64,000 nucleotides of DNA from Paraburkholderia acidipaludis NBRC 101816 (GCF_000684975.1 NZ_BAXZ01000006.1:124001-188000), one strand, 5' to 3'; numbered from the stretch's first letter, positions 8,159 through 17,596 are shown. Program-made: numbers and translations. The notes: generated by a model not told the origin, from the letters alone.

Positions 8159-9268
8159 ATGAGCAAGACAGCATGCTTCACCGACGAACGGACCTTCTGG
8201 CACACGGGCGGCACGCACGCGCTGTTCTTTCCGGTAGGCGGCTGGGTGCAGCCGCCTTCGGCGAGCGGCTATGCCGAGTCGCCCGAATCGAAGCGGCGCC
8301 TGCTGGCGCTCGTGCAGACCTCGGGGCTCGCGGCGTCGCTGGACCTGCGCAGCGCGCCCGCGGCGACCGAAGAGGATCTGCTGCGCATTCATCCGCGCGA
8401 CTACCTCGCGCGCTTCAAGGCGCTGAGCGACGAAAACGGCGGCGACCTGGGCGATCTCGCGCCGTTCGGCAAGGGCAGCTATGAAATCGCGGCGCTTTCG
8501 GCCGGTCTCGCGCTGGGCGCCGTCGATACGGTGCTCTCGGGGCAGGCGGCCAATGCCTTCTCGCTGTCGCGGCCGCCGGGCCATCACTGCCTGCGCGACA
8601 AGCCGATGGGGTTCTGCCTGTTCGCCAATATTCCCGTCGCGATCGAAGCGGCGCGCGCGAAGCACCGCGTCGGGCGCGTGGCGGTGATCGACTGGGACGT
8701 GCATCACGGCAACGGCACGCAGTCGATCTACTACGACGACCCCAACACGCTGACGATCTCGCTGCATCAGGAGAACTGCTTCCCGCCCGGCTATAGCGGC
8801 GCGGACGAGCGCGGGGCAGGGCGCGGCGAGGGCGCCAACGTCAATATTCCGCTGCTGCCGGGCGGCGGCCACGACGCTTATCTGTATGCGTTCGAGCGCA
8901 TCGTGCTGCCCGCGCTTGAGCGTTTTCGCCCCGAGTTGATCGTGGTGGCCAGCGGGCTCGATGCGAGCGCGGTGGATCCGCTCGCACGCATGCTGCTGCA
9001 CAGCGAGAGCTACCGGGCCATGACACAGCTCGTGCGCGACGCCGCCGAGCGCCACTGCAAAGGACGCCTTGCGATCGTCCATGAGGGCGGCTATTCCGAG
9101 GCGTATGTGCCGTTCTGCGGCCACGCCATTATCGAAACGCTCGCCGACGTGCGCACGAAAGTCGCAGACCCGATGCTCGATCTCGCGATCGCGCAGCAGC
9201 CGAGCGCGCGCTTCGCGGCGTTCCAGCGTCAATTGATCGACGAGATGGCGGCGGCGGCTGGTTACTAA
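8159..9268 (+). CDS. histone-deacetylase-superfamily amidohydrolase (acetylpolyamine amidohydrolase-like)
   Basis: A 369-aa zinc hydrolase of the class II HDAC/acetylpolyamine amidohydrolase group. Key motifs are 'RPPGHHC' (active-site His pair), 'DWDVHHGNG' (zinc-binding Asp and His), 'ASGLDAS' (second zinc Asp) and a late 'HEGGYSEAYVPF' with the transition-state Tyr. Bacterial members remove acetyl groups from polyamines or other amines. The start at 8159 follows a weak AAGAGA. With the APC permease, PuuB-like and PuuC-like genes downstream it fits deacetylation as the first step of amine breakdown. Confidence 0.85.
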   Translation: MSKTACFTDERTFWHTGGTHALFFPVGGWVQPPSASGYAESPESKRRLLALVQTSGLAASLDLRSAPAATEEDLLRIHPRDYLARFKALSDENGGDLGDLAPFGKGSYEIAALSAGLALGAVDTVLSGQAANAFSLSRPPGHHCLRDKPMGFCLFANIPVAIEAARAKHRVGRVAVIDWDVHHGNGTQSIYYDDPNTLTISLHQENCFPPGYSGADERGAGRGEGANVNIPLLPGGGHDAYLYAFERIVLPALERFRPELIVVASGLDASAVDPLARMLLHSESYRAMTQLVRDAAERHCKGRLAIVHEGGYSEAYVPFCGHAIIETLADVRTKVADPMLDLAIAQQPSARFAAFQRQLIDEMAAAAGY

Positions 9269-9504
9269 AAACAACCCCGCCTGCGTTTTTCCACCCTGCC
9301 GGCGTGCCGCAATGCACGCCCGGCCCCTCCGTACAAACCCTGGCGACGCGCTTCGCGGCGGCAGGGTTGCCGATTTGTGCTGCCGCTTTACATTTTTGAC
9401 CTCCTACATTGCGTTCCACGGCAGGTACGTTGTGGGGCGCAGGCGCCGCGCGTGCCTGCGACTGCCAGAACGAATACGAGAACGGCTCAATGGAGAGAGA
9501 TCAC

Positions 9505-10953
9505 ATGAACGTAGCGGTAGACTCCACGCCTTCGACCGAATTGCGCAAAGGCGCATTGGGTCTGGGCTTCATCGTCTTTTTCGTGATTTCCGCGGCCGGC
9601 CCGCTCGTCGCGATTGCGGGCGGTTTCCCCATCGGCATCATGCTCGGCAACGGCGCGGGAACGCCGTCGCTCCTGATCGCCACGGTGGCGATCCTGCTGA
9701 TGTTCGCGGCGGGCTACACGGCGATGTCGCGCCATATCACGAATGCGGGCGGCTTCTATGCCTTCACCGCGCGGGGGCTGGGCGGCACGGCCGGGGGCGC
9801 CGCGGCGCTCCTCGCCCTGCTCGGCTACAACACGATGCAGATCGGTCTTTACGGCATGTTCGGCGCCGTGACGGCGGGTTTTCTCAGCATGCACTTCGGC
9901 GTGCAGGTGCCGTGGTGGGCCTGTTCGCTCGTGGCGATGGCGAGCATCGCCGTGCTCGGTTATCGCCAGATCGATCTTTCGGCGAAGGTGCTGTCGCTGC
10001 TCGTGATGGGCGAATATGTCGTCGTACTGATTCTCGACGTCGCGATCCTGAAGGCGGGCGGCGCGCATGGCGTGGACACCGCTTCCTTCACGCCGCACGT
10101 GTTCCTCGGCGGGGCGCCCGCCATCGGCTTCCTGTTCTGCTTCGCAAGCTTTATCGGCTTCGAGGCCACCACGATCTATAGCGAGGAAGCGAAAGATCCG
10201 CAGCGCACGGTGCCGCTTGCCACCTACATTTCCGTGCTGCTGATCGGCAGTTTCTACGCGTTTTCGGTCTGGTGCATGATCGTCGGCGCGGGCAGCGCAG
10301 AGGTGGTGAAGACGCTCACCGCGCTTTCCGACCCGACGACTTTTCTCTACTCGCTGTCGAGCCGCTACGCAAACGCCACGCTGACCGACGCGATGAGCGT
10401 GCTCTTCATCACGAGCGTCTATGCCGGGCTGCTCGCCTTCCACAACTCCGCCTCGCGGTACTTCTACGCCACAGGCCGCGAAGGGCTGCTGCCGGCCCGC
10501 CTTGGCCGCACGCACCCCGTACACAGCAGTCCGCATGCGGGATCGGTGGCGCAGACCGTGCTGGCCGCGGCCGTCGTGCTCGTGTTCATCGTCGCGAAGG
10601 CGGACCCGGTGCTCACGCTGTTCTCGTGGCTCACGAACGTGGCGACGCTTTGCATCATCGCGCTGATGGCATTGTCGTCGGCCGCCGTGATGGCGTTCTT
10701 CGGCAGGCTGCCCGCGGCGGAAGAGAGCGCCTTTCGCGTCAAGGTGCTGCCGGCTCTCTCCTGCGTCGCGCTGGTGGTCGTGCTGGTGCTCGCCATCGTG
10801 AACTTCCCCTTGCTCACCGGGGCGGGCGCAGGGCTTTCCTATGCCCTGACCGCGCTGCTGCCCGTGTTCGCCGTCATCGGCGTAATCGCGGCAGTCGGTC
10901 TCAAGCGGCGCAATCCGCGCGCCTTCGCGCAGCTCGGCAGCTCGAAGCTCTGA
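9505..10953 (+). CDS. APC-superfamily amino acid/amine permease
   Basis: A 482-aa protein with about twelve transmembrane segments. The N-terminus 'GLGFIVFFVISAAGPLVAIA' and 'SFIGFEATTIYSEEAKDP' are hallmarks of amino acid-polyamine-organocation carriers. The start at 9505 is favoured over 9490 because GGAGAGA lies 6-7 bases upstream. It sits between the amidohydrolase and a porin, so it is the likely inner-membrane importer of the amine substrate of this cluster. Confidence 0.88.
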   Translation: MNVAVDSTPSTELRKGALGLGFIVFFVISAAGPLVAIAGGFPIGIMLGNGAGTPSLLIATVAILLMFAAGYTAMSRHITNAGGFYAFTARGLGGTAGGAAALLALLGYNTMQIGLYGMFGAVTAGFLSMHFGVQVPWWACSLVAMASIAVLGYRQIDLSAKVLSLLVMGEYVVVLILDVAILKAGGAHGVDTASFTPHVFLGGAPAIGFLFCFASFIGFEATTIYSEEAKDPQRTVPLATYISVLLIGSFYAFSVWCMIVGAGSAEVVKTLTALSDPTTFLYSLSSRYANATLTDAMSVLFITSVYAGLLAFHNSASRYFYATGREGLLPARLGRTHPVHSSPHAGSVAQTVLAAAVVLVFIVAKADPVLTLFSWLTNVATLCIIALMALSSAAVMAFFGRLPAAEESAFRVKVLPALSCVALVVVLVLAIVNFPLLTGAGAGLSYALTALLPVFAVIGVIAAVGLKRRNPRAFAQLGSSKL

Positions 10954-11023
10954 TCCTGCCGATCGCCCGGGGCGTCGTTGTACGCGCCCGGGCAACATCA
11001 ACTCACCCTCCATCGAACTTCAC

Positions 11024-12241
11024 ATGACAATAAAACGTAATCCGACAGGTAAGGCATTAGTAGTCCTTTCTATTGGACTATCGGCGGGCGCTCATGCGCA
11101 AAGCAGCGTAACGCTCTATGGCACCGTCGACGCCGGCGTGATCTATTCCACGAGCCAGCAGGCGACCAACGCGAACGGTTCGGTCAGCAGCGGCCATGCC
11201 GTGCAGATGAGCGGCGGCAACCTCGTTCCGTCGCGCTGGGGACTGATGGGAAGCGAAGATCTTGGCGGAGGCGTCAAGGCCAGCTTCGACCTCGAAAACC
11301 AGTTCCTCACGGGCACGGGGGCGATGCTGCAAAGCGGATCGCTCTTCAACCGGCAGGCGTGGGTGGGACTGGAAGATGCGCGCTTCGGCACGCTGACGGC
11401 AGGGCGGCAATACGATTCGTATTCGGACTTTCTGGGCGTCTATGCATCGAGCAACAACTGGGCGACGCTGTACGGCTCCCACTTCGGCGACGTCGACAAC
11501 CTGAACGAGGCCTTCAACTTCAACAACGCGCTCAAGTTCACGAGCGAGAATTTCGGCGGGTTCACGTTTGGCGGCACGTTCAGCTTCGGCGGCCAGGCCG
11601 GCGACTTCGCCACGAAGCGCGGCTATGCGCTCGCGGCCGCCTACAACCACGGACCGTTTTCGCTGAGCGCGGGCTACCTTTCCCTGAACCAACCGCTCGA
11701 TGCCGCGCTTGGGGGGGCGAGCGACTATATCGGCGACTTCTCGTGCACGAATGCCGATGCCCAATATTGCCAGTTGCAGAACGCCTCGTCGCTGAAGGCA
11801 TGGGGACTGGGCGGCTCGGTCGCAATCGACAAGGCCACGGTCGCCGTTGTCTATACGCATACGCGCCTCGAAAACAGCCAGTATTTCGCGAGCGGGGCGA
11901 ATCCCGGCGGCGCGGACGTCTCCTTCGACATTGCCGAACTGAATGTTGTCTACAACCTGACGAACGCATGGACGCTCGGCGCGGCGTACATCTTCAACGA
12001 CGCGAAGGTGAGCGGCGCAAGCTCCACGCGCTTTCACCAGATCAACCTTGGCACGAATTACGCGCTTTCGAAGCGAACGGCGCTGTACTTACTCGCCTTC
12101 GCGCAGAAGTCCTCAGGGATGGGGCTTGGTATCGACCCGGCCACCGGCGCGAGCGTGAACTATGCGCAGATTCCTAATCTCGCCAATAGCAATTCCGATC
12201 GACAGTTGGCCGTTCTGGCCGGAGTGCGGGTTAATTTTTAG
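11024..12241 (+). CDS. outer-membrane general porin (Gram-negative porin family)
   Basis: A 405-aa precursor. Residues 1-25 are a signal peptide ending 'SAGAHA', followed by the typical mature start 'QSSVTLYGTVDAGVIY'. The body has alternating beta strands, a 'SRWGLMGSEDLGGG' loop, and a terminal phenylalanine ('GVRVNF'), the usual signal for BAM-dependent assembly of sixteen-stranded trimeric porins in Burkholderiaceae. It is 70 bases after the APC permease and may be co-transcribed to admit the same substrate. Confidence 0.93.
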   Translation: MTIKRNPTGKALVVLSIGLSAGAHAQSSVTLYGTVDAGVIYSTSQQATNANGSVSSGHAVQMSGGNLVPSRWGLMGSEDLGGGVKASFDLENQFLTGTGAMLQSGSLFNRQAWVGLEDARFGTLTAGRQYDSYSDFLGVYASSNNWATLYGSHFGDVDNLNEAFNFNNALKFTSENFGGFTFGGTFSFGGQAGDFATKRGYALAAAYNHGPFSLSAGYLSLNQPLDAALGGASDYIGDFSCTNADAQYCQLQNASSLKAWGLGGSVAIDKATVAVVYTHTRLENSQYFASGANPGGADVSFDIAELNVVYNLTNAWTLGAAYIFNDAKVSGASSTRFHQINLGTNYALSKRTALYLLAFAQKSSGMGLGIDPATGASVNYAQIPNLANSNSDRQLAVLAGVRVNF

Positions 12242-12276
12242 ATGAGTGTTTTGGAATTGTGATTCGTGAGGGGGGG

Positions 12277-12839
12277 CTTGCTGCTTTGGCCTTTCCTTGT
12301 GTTCGTGGTGGTATGCCAGGGTTGCCCCTGTGCGGGGCGGCACCTACTTTCTTTGCCGCGGCAAAGAAAGTAGGCAAAGAAAGCCGCTCATACCGCCAGT
12401 GTGACGCCGTCCGCCACTCGCCTACCCCGGTAGTGGTTCCGGGGCGTCTGCCATCACTCGTCGTTAGCCGAAGTGACAAGGCGCTCATCCTTCCGGCGGC
12501 GCTGCGCGCGCCGAAGGGCATAACCCACACCGATGCGGCGCATGCGTATTCGCCGGTCCACGCAGCACGCACGGTTTCCCTTGCAGACCTGTCTGCGGCG
12601 CGCGTAGCGCGCAGCAGGAGGTATGAGCCCTTTGTCACTAGCGTGGAGGGTGCGAGGTGACAGACGCTCCGGAGCCACTGGCTATTGCGGCGTGAGATGA
12701 ATGGTGGCTGACATTAGCGGTGTGAGCGGCTTTCTTTTGCCTACTTTTCTTTGCCGCTGCAAAGAAAAGTAGGTGCCGCCCCGCACAGGGGCAACCCTGG
12801 CACACCACCACGAACACAAGGAAAGGCCAAAGCAACAAG
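12277..12839. repeat. 560-bp long inverted-repeat intergenic element
   Basis: Left arm about 12277-12490 and right arm about 12620-12839 are imperfect inverted copies of the same ~215-bp sequence around a ~130-bp centre. The outermost ~115 bp match almost completely. Each arm carries a small near-perfect palindrome of its own: 12344-12373 (arms CTACTTTCTTTGCCG and its complement, no loop) and 12741-12772 (one mismatch). No transposase or convincing protein is encoded, although both strands stay open. It looks like a dispersed Burkholderiaceae intergenic repeat inserted as a head-to-head pair. Confidence 0.8.
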
Positions 12840-12990
12840 AACCGCAAATCAACCGCCTGCCTACAGGCAACTCCGTATTTTCCCGAGGTCGGCGATACAT
12901 TGCCGATCTGTGCTGACGATCGTGCCTCGGGACACTTAGAGTGAGCAGGAACACGGACTCTGGCATTGCCACGCGCTTGCAGGAAACACG

Positions 12991-14292
12991 ATGCATATTG
13001 ACGAAACAGCGACGTACTACACCGCTACGAAGAAGTACGATCTGAGCTTCCCGTCGCTGGAAGCGGATATCGAAGCCGACGTGGTCATCATCGGCGGCGG
13101 CTTTTCGGGCATTCACACGGCGCTCGAACTGGCCGAAAACGGCGTGACCAATACGGTGGTGCTGGAGGCCCGCTATCTGGGCTTTGGCGGCACGGGCCGC
13201 AACGGCGGCCAGGTGATGGCGGGGATCGGACACGACCTCGACGCGATCAAGCACGACGTGGGCGAAGAGGGGCTGCGCACGATCTTCGCGCTGAGCGACC
13301 TCGGTCCGCAGATCATGCGCGAACGTATCGAGCGATACAACATCGACGCCGACTTCTGCAGCGGCTACGGCTATCTCGCGTACAACGCCCGCCAGGCCAG
13401 AACGCTGCGAAACTGGGAAAAGGAATTCAAATCGCTCGGCAGTCCGCACGAAATCCGCTACGTCGAGGGCGCCGACGTGAAGCAGATCATCGGTTCGGAC
13501 GTCTATCATGCCGGCCTGCTGCATATGGGCGGCGGGCACGTGCATTCGCTGAATCTGCTGCTGGGCGAAGCCAGGGCGGTTTCGGAAATCTACGGCGTGC
13601 GCATTTTCGAATACAGCCCCGCGCTCCAGATCCATTATGGCGACACGGTGCAGGTGCGCACGGCGAAGGGCAGCGTCCGGGCCAAAAAGATCGTCTGGGC
13701 CTGCGACGGCTTCATCAACGGTCTCGAACCGGAACTGCACAGAAGCACGATCAACGTCTACGCGTTCAACTCCATGACGGAGCCGTTGAGCGACGAGCTG
13801 ATCGAGCGCATCAGCCCGATTCGCGGCGCGTACAGCGACATCCGGCCTGTCATCAACTACTACCGCGTGACGAACGAGAACCGGCTGCTGTTCGGCTCGT
13901 CCACCTCGCTCGTCGAGCATATTCCGAGCGACCTGAAGGCGTGGAACCGGCGCCTGATGCTCGAGGTATTTCCGTATCTGAAAGACGTCAAGATCGATCT
14001 GGCGTGGGGCGGTCCCATGGCCACGACGCTGAACCTGTTTCCGCAGATCGGCACGCTGCCGGACCGGCCGAATGCGTTTTTCGTGCAGGGCTATTCGGGC
14101 TTCGGCGTCACGCCCAGCCAGATCATCTGCAAGATCCTTTGCGAGGGCATTCTGGGCGGCTCGGAACGCTACCGCCTCGTGAGCGCGATTCCGCGCGCCA
14201 CGATCCGCGGCAAGGACCAATATCGCGCGCTGCTGGTCACGCTCGGCAAGGTGATGCACCAGACTTCGGGCTACTGGCACGGCCGGCGCTGA
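12991..14292 (+). CDS. FAD-dependent amine oxidase, gamma-glutamylputrescine oxidoreductase (PuuB)-like
   Basis: A 433-aa DAO-superfamily flavoprotein. The dinucleotide-binding motif is 'DVVIIGGGFSGIHTALELAE' (residues about 31-50), followed by 'GGTGRNGGQVMAGIG', typical of PuuB and related N-substituted amine oxidases. The C-terminal 'YSGFGVTPSQ' closes the FAD site. PuuB oxidises gamma-glutamylputrescine to the aldehyde, which a PuuC-type dehydrogenase then oxidises; such a gene lies 450 bases downstream. AGGAAA precedes the start by about 5 bases. No glutamylpolyamine ligase gene is nearby, so the true substrate may differ. Confidence 0.8.
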   Translation: MHIDETATYYTATKKYDLSFPSLEADIEADVVIIGGGFSGIHTALELAENGVTNTVVLEARYLGFGGTGRNGGQVMAGIGHDLDAIKHDVGEEGLRTIFALSDLGPQIMRERIERYNIDADFCSGYGYLAYNARQARTLRNWEKEFKSLGSPHEIRYVEGADVKQIIGSDVYHAGLLHMGGGHVHSLNLLLGEARAVSEIYGVRIFEYSPALQIHYGDTVQVRTAKGSVRAKKIVWACDGFINGLEPELHRSTINVYAFNSMTEPLSDELIERISPIRGAYSDIRPVINYYRVTNENRLLFGSSTSLVEHIPSDLKAWNRRLMLEVFPYLKDVKIDLAWGGPMATTLNLFPQIGTLPDRPNAFFVQGYSGFGVTPSQIICKILCEGILGGSERYRLVSAIPRATIRGKDQYRALLVTLGKVMHQTSGYWHGRR

Positions 14293-14331
14293 GCGCGGCC
14301 CAATCTTTTCATTGACGAGGAGTACTAAAAC

Positions 14332-14700
14332 GTGAGTCTTACCACGATCCAGCACGGCACCGGGATGGCGGAACTCGAACCGTGGGGCAAGCTGAGCGAT
14401 CTCGGGGCGCAGATTCTCGAAGGCGGCGAAGTGGCGGCGTTCGGCAAGATGACCTGCGGCGCGCCGACCGACGCCGTTTCGGCAGGCTACTTCGGGACGA
14501 CGCGAGGCAAGTTCCGGCTCGTTTATCCGTTCTCCGAACAAGCCACCGTGGTGACAGGCGAACTGCGCATCACCGACGAATCGACGGGCGAAACGCGCAC
14601 TTTCAAGGCGGGCGATTCGTGGTTCGTGACGAAGGGCACGTCGACCCTCTGGGAAGTGATCTCGGACAGCTTCGTCAAGCACTACCTGGCCATTGTCTGA
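14332..14700 (+). CDS. cupin-domain protein (DUF861/EutQ-like)
   Basis: A 122-aa single-domain cupin starting with GTG at 14332, supported by GAGGAG about 9 bases upstream. The second half carries the DUF861-type strand pattern 'GDSWFVTKGTSTLWEV'. It lacks the full set of cupin metal-binding histidines. Such small cupins often accompany PuuB/PuuC-type genes, but their role is not established. It lies 39 bases after the oxidase gene and 41 bases before the dehydrogenase gene, so probably one operon. Confidence 0.8.
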   Translation: MSLTTIQHGTGMAELEPWGKLSDLGAQILEGGEVAAFGKMTCGAPTDAVSAGYFGTTRGKFRLVYPFSEQATVVTGELRITDESTGETRTFKAGDSWFVTKGTSTLWEVISDSFVKHYLAIV

Positions 14701-14741
14701 ACGGAAACCCGGGCTCTGGCCCACATGATGCGAGCACTGAC

Positions 14742-16241
14742 ATGACGAGCAACGCCACGGAAGCGGCCCGTGCGGCCATCGAACGATTTCTTGACCGCGA
14801 CTTCGGTCTTTTCATCAACGGCCGTTCGCAGCCGGCGCACTCGGGCCACTGGATCGACGTCTTCAATCCGGCGACGGGCACGGCGATCGCACGCGTGCCC
14901 GACGCGGACAGCGCGGACGTCGACCGCGCCGTCGCCAGCGCCCACGAGGCGTTCGTCGAGCGCCGCTGGAGCGGCCTGCGCCCCGCCGACCGCGAACGCA
15001 TTCTTCTGCGCCTCGCCGACGTCATCGAAGCGCACGGCGAAGAACTCGCGCAGCTCGAAACCCTGAATCAGGGTAAATCGATCAACATCGCGAGAGCGAT
15101 CGAAGTCGGGGCGACGGTCGAATACGTGCGCTACATGGCGGGCTGGGCCACCAAGATTCACGGCGAGACGCTCGACGTGTCGATTCCGTTTCCGCCGGGC
15201 GCGCAATACACGGCATTCACGCGCAAGGAGCCGGTGGGCGTGGTGGCGGGCATCGTGCCGTGGAATTTCCCGCTGATGATCGCGGTATGGAAGCTTGTTC
15301 CCGCGCTCGCCGCGGGCTGCACGGTCGTCATCAAACCTTCGCCCGAGACCCCGCTCACGGCCTTGCGCCTCGCCGAACTGGCCATCGAGGCCGGCATTCC
15401 CGCCGGCGTGTTCAACGTGGTCACGGGCGGGCGCGAGAGCGGGGCGGCGCTGGCTTCGCATCCCGGCGTGGCGAAGATCTCGTTCACGGGCTCGACGCCC
15501 ACCGGCAAGCTTGTCGGCGCGGCAGCGCTGCAGAACCTCACGCGTTTCTCGCTCGAACTGGGCGGCAAGAATCCGGCCGTGATGCTGGCCGACGTCGACG
15601 TCGATACGGCCGTGCAGGGCATGCTGGCCGGCGGCTTTCTGAACCAGGGGCAGGTTTGCGCGGCGGCTTCGCGCATTTACGTGCACCGCAGCAAGTACCG
15701 GACGATCGCCGAAGCGCTGGCCGACATTGCCGGGTCGATGAAGATCGGCCCGGGGATCGATCCCGAAGCGCAAATCAACCCGCTGGTTTCGGCGGGCCAT
15801 CGCGAGCGTGTCGAGCGTCATATCGCCGTCGCCAGGGAGGCCGGGCTCAAGTTCATGGCCGGCGGCGCGCCCGTGGAGGGGCCGGGCTATTACGTGCGTC
15901 CGGCCGTGATCGCCGACGTCCCGCCGGATGCGGCGATCATTCGCGACGAGGTGTTCGGCCCCGTGCTCGCGCTCGTGCCGTTCGACGAGCCCGAGGAAGC
16001 GTTGCGGCTCGCCAACGACTCCCAGTATGGTCTCGCGGCGAGCCTGTGGACGAACGACCTGCGCGCGGCCATGAAGCTCGTGCGCGAGATCGACGCGGGT
16101 ACGGTGTGGGTGAACTCCCATGTGCCGCTCGACCCGAGCATGCCGTTCGGCGGCATGAAGCAGTCGGGGATCGGTCGCGAGTTCGGCAAGGGCGCGGTGG
16201 AAAGCTTCACGGAAACGAAGTCTGTCTGTATTGCGCACTGA
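14742..16241 (+). CDS. NAD(P)-dependent aldehyde dehydrogenase (PuuC/aminoaldehyde type)
   Basis: A 499-aa aldehyde dehydrogenase of full length. Conserved pieces are 'GIVPWNFPLMIAVWKLVPAL' (cofactor site), 'FSLELGGKNPAVM' (general-base Glu) and 'FLNQGQVCAAASR' with the catalytic Cys, and 'PFGGMKQSGIGREFG' near the end. Expected to oxidise the aldehyde formed by the upstream PuuB-like oxidase. The start at 14742 has only a weak ribosome-binding site; the frame is open upstream but that part reads through the cupin gene in another frame. Confidence 0.88.
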   Translation: MTSNATEAARAAIERFLDRDFGLFINGRSQPAHSGHWIDVFNPATGTAIARVPDADSADVDRAVASAHEAFVERRWSGLRPADRERILLRLADVIEAHGEELAQLETLNQGKSINIARAIEVGATVEYVRYMAGWATKIHGETLDVSIPFPPGAQYTAFTRKEPVGVVAGIVPWNFPLMIAVWKLVPALAAGCTVVIKPSPETPLTALRLAELAIEAGIPAGVFNVVTGGRESGAALASHPGVAKISFTGSTPTGKLVGAAALQNLTRFSLELGGKNPAVMLADVDVDTAVQGMLAGGFLNQGQVCAAASRIYVHRSKYRTIAEALADIAGSMKIGPGIDPEAQINPLVSAGHRERVERHIAVAREAGLKFMAGGAPVEGPGYYVRPAVIADVPPDAAIIRDEVFGPVLALVPFDEPEEALRLANDSQYGLAASLWTNDLRAAMKLVREIDAGTVWVNSHVPLDPSMPFGGMKQSGIGREFGKGAVESFTETKSVCIAH

Positions 16242-16266
16242 TTTTCCGGGCCCGCGCGGACAGCCT

Positions 16267-16293
16267 GCCCGAGCGATAATAAATTGCTCGGGC
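16267..16293. terminator. probable bidirectional terminator
   Basis: GCCCGAGC and GCTCGGGC arms around an 11-base AT-rich loop between two convergent genes. It lacks a strong T run on the plus strand. Confidence 0.5.
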
Positions 16294-16310
16294 CGCACGC
16301 ACGCAAACAC

Positions 16311-17348
16311 TCAGGACAGCGAATAACGCGACCAGGTCTCAATGGGAAGCAGTGCCTGGCTCGCCACGGCCTTGTCTCGCGCCGCGCCGCGAAGATGCTC
16401 CACCGTGGTGCCGATCAAGAGGCGCAAGTCCTGCGAAAGCAGATAGTCGATCACGTCCGCGCGCAGCAGCGGTTCGGTGACGCGATTGACCTCGTGCGTC
16501 ACATAGAGCGTCTTGCCCGCGAGCGAACGTTCCTGCAACGCCTGAGCCAGCCCTTCGTTGCCGCCGGCGACGTTGTAGACGCCGTCGAGCGCGCCATGCA
16601 TCTCCATGCAGCGGCGCGTGGCTTCGTAGGTCGCCGCCCCCGAATCCGCGCCCTTGATCACCTCGACCACGTTGACGTTCGGAAAGCGCTGGCGCAGCAG
16701 CGAACGAAAGCCGATCTCGCGGTCCTCGTGGCAGGTGTACGAGAACGTCGCCACCACCACGGCCACCGAAGGCGAGGGCCGTGTCTCCAGATGCCGGCCG
16801 ATCAGAAAGGCGGCAGCCTGTCCCGCCGCGCGATTGTTGACGCCTACGTAGGTGTGGCGCGCATCGGCATCCACGTCCGTGATCATCGTCACGACCCCTT
16901 TGCCCGCCGCCATGCACTCGCGCAGCGCCGCCGTGATCGTCGGCGTGTTGGTGCAGATGATGCCGATGCCGTCGGCCTCGACCGCTGCCTCGCGCACGCG
17001 TTGCGCGACGGTTTCGTCGGACGCGCCAACGCAGTCGACGATATCGAGCGTCACGCCGCTTTGCGCGAGGATGGCCGCGAAGCCCTCGGCGGCGCGCATG
17101 AGTTCCGCCGTGAAGGCATCGCCTGCCTGGAGCACGAAGCACGCGCGATAGGGCGCTTGCGCACCGGTTGAAGGCGCCTTGCCAGCCGCCGCCGGCGCCG
17201 TGCCCGCTTCCAGCCCGCGGAGCGCGGCCTCCACGGCGCTGCGCGTGCGCGGATGCACGCCGGGACGGTCGTTGAGCACGCGGTCGATGGTCGCCCGGCT
17301 GAGCTGGGTGATCTCCATGAGCTGCTTGAGTGTGGGCCGGCCTTTCAT
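16311..17348 (-). CDS. LacI-family transcriptional regulator
   Basis: A 345-aa regulator. The N-terminal helix-turn-helix is 'TLKQLMEITQLSRATIDRVL' followed by 'NDRPGVHPRTRSAVEAAL'; the rest is a periplasmic-binding-protein-like effector domain resembling sugar or inositol binders. The start at 17348 is supported by AGGAA 6 bases upstream and by the HTH beginning immediately. It is divergent from the MocD/MocE/MocB-like operon, whose promoter is flanked by TGAGGCA/TGCCTCA sites, so it is the probable local repressor responding to that operon's substrate. Confidence 0.88.
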   Translation of the reverse strand: MKGRPTLKQLMEITQLSRATIDRVLNDRPGVHPRTRSAVEAALRGLEAGTAPAAAGKAPSTGAQAPYRACFVLQAGDAFTAELMRAAEGFAAILAQSGVTLDIVDCVGASDETVAQRVREAAVEADGIGIICTNTPTITAALRECMAAGKGVVTMITDVDADARHTYVGVNNRAAGQAAAFLIGRHLETRPSPSVAVVVATFSYTCHEDREIGFRSLLRQRFPNVNVVEVIKGADSGAATYEATRRCMEMHGALDGVYNVAGGNEGLAQALQERSLAGKTLYVTHEVNRVTEPLLRADVIDYLLSQDLRLLIGTTVEHLRGAARDKAVASQALLPIETWSRYSLS

Positions 17349-17383
17349 TGCGATTCCTGATCGAGCACGTTTCCGGTTATTTT

Positions 17384-17525
17384 GCCTCAATTTGAGGCTA
17401 TCCGGCCAATTCGGCTGCAACGCCTGTGTTTGGCAGGCCTACCCCTGCGTATTTACCCTCGATATCTCTAAATGAGGCATTTTGCCTTTTGACGATTGCT
17501 CATTTGGAGACTTTAATATGCCTCA
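17384..17525. promoter_or_regulatory. divergent promoter region with LacI-type operators
   Basis: GCCTCAATTTGAGGC (17384-17398) is a perfect 15-bp palindrome close to the regulator's start. The same TGAGGCA half-site recurs at 17473-17479 and, inverted, at 17519-17525. Between these two lies a rightward promoter TTGACG (17489-17494), 17 bases, TTTAAT (17512-17517). Binding at both flanks would block or loop the promoter. Confidence 0.6.
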
Positions 17526-17596
17526 AAGACGAGGGCGAACACCACACGCCACTCCTTCCGAACACGCACTCAAGCTATCGCACCGGAGACGTTTCC

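Noticed and set aside
9487..11013. 508-aa minus-strand open frame opposite the APC permease
   Set aside because: Composition is Arg/Glu/His-heavy and mirrors the true gene's codon phase; no ribosome-binding site.
12682..14724. 680-aa minus-strand frame covering the PuuB-like gene
   Set aside because: Antisense shadow of a well-supported flavoprotein gene and of the inverted repeat.
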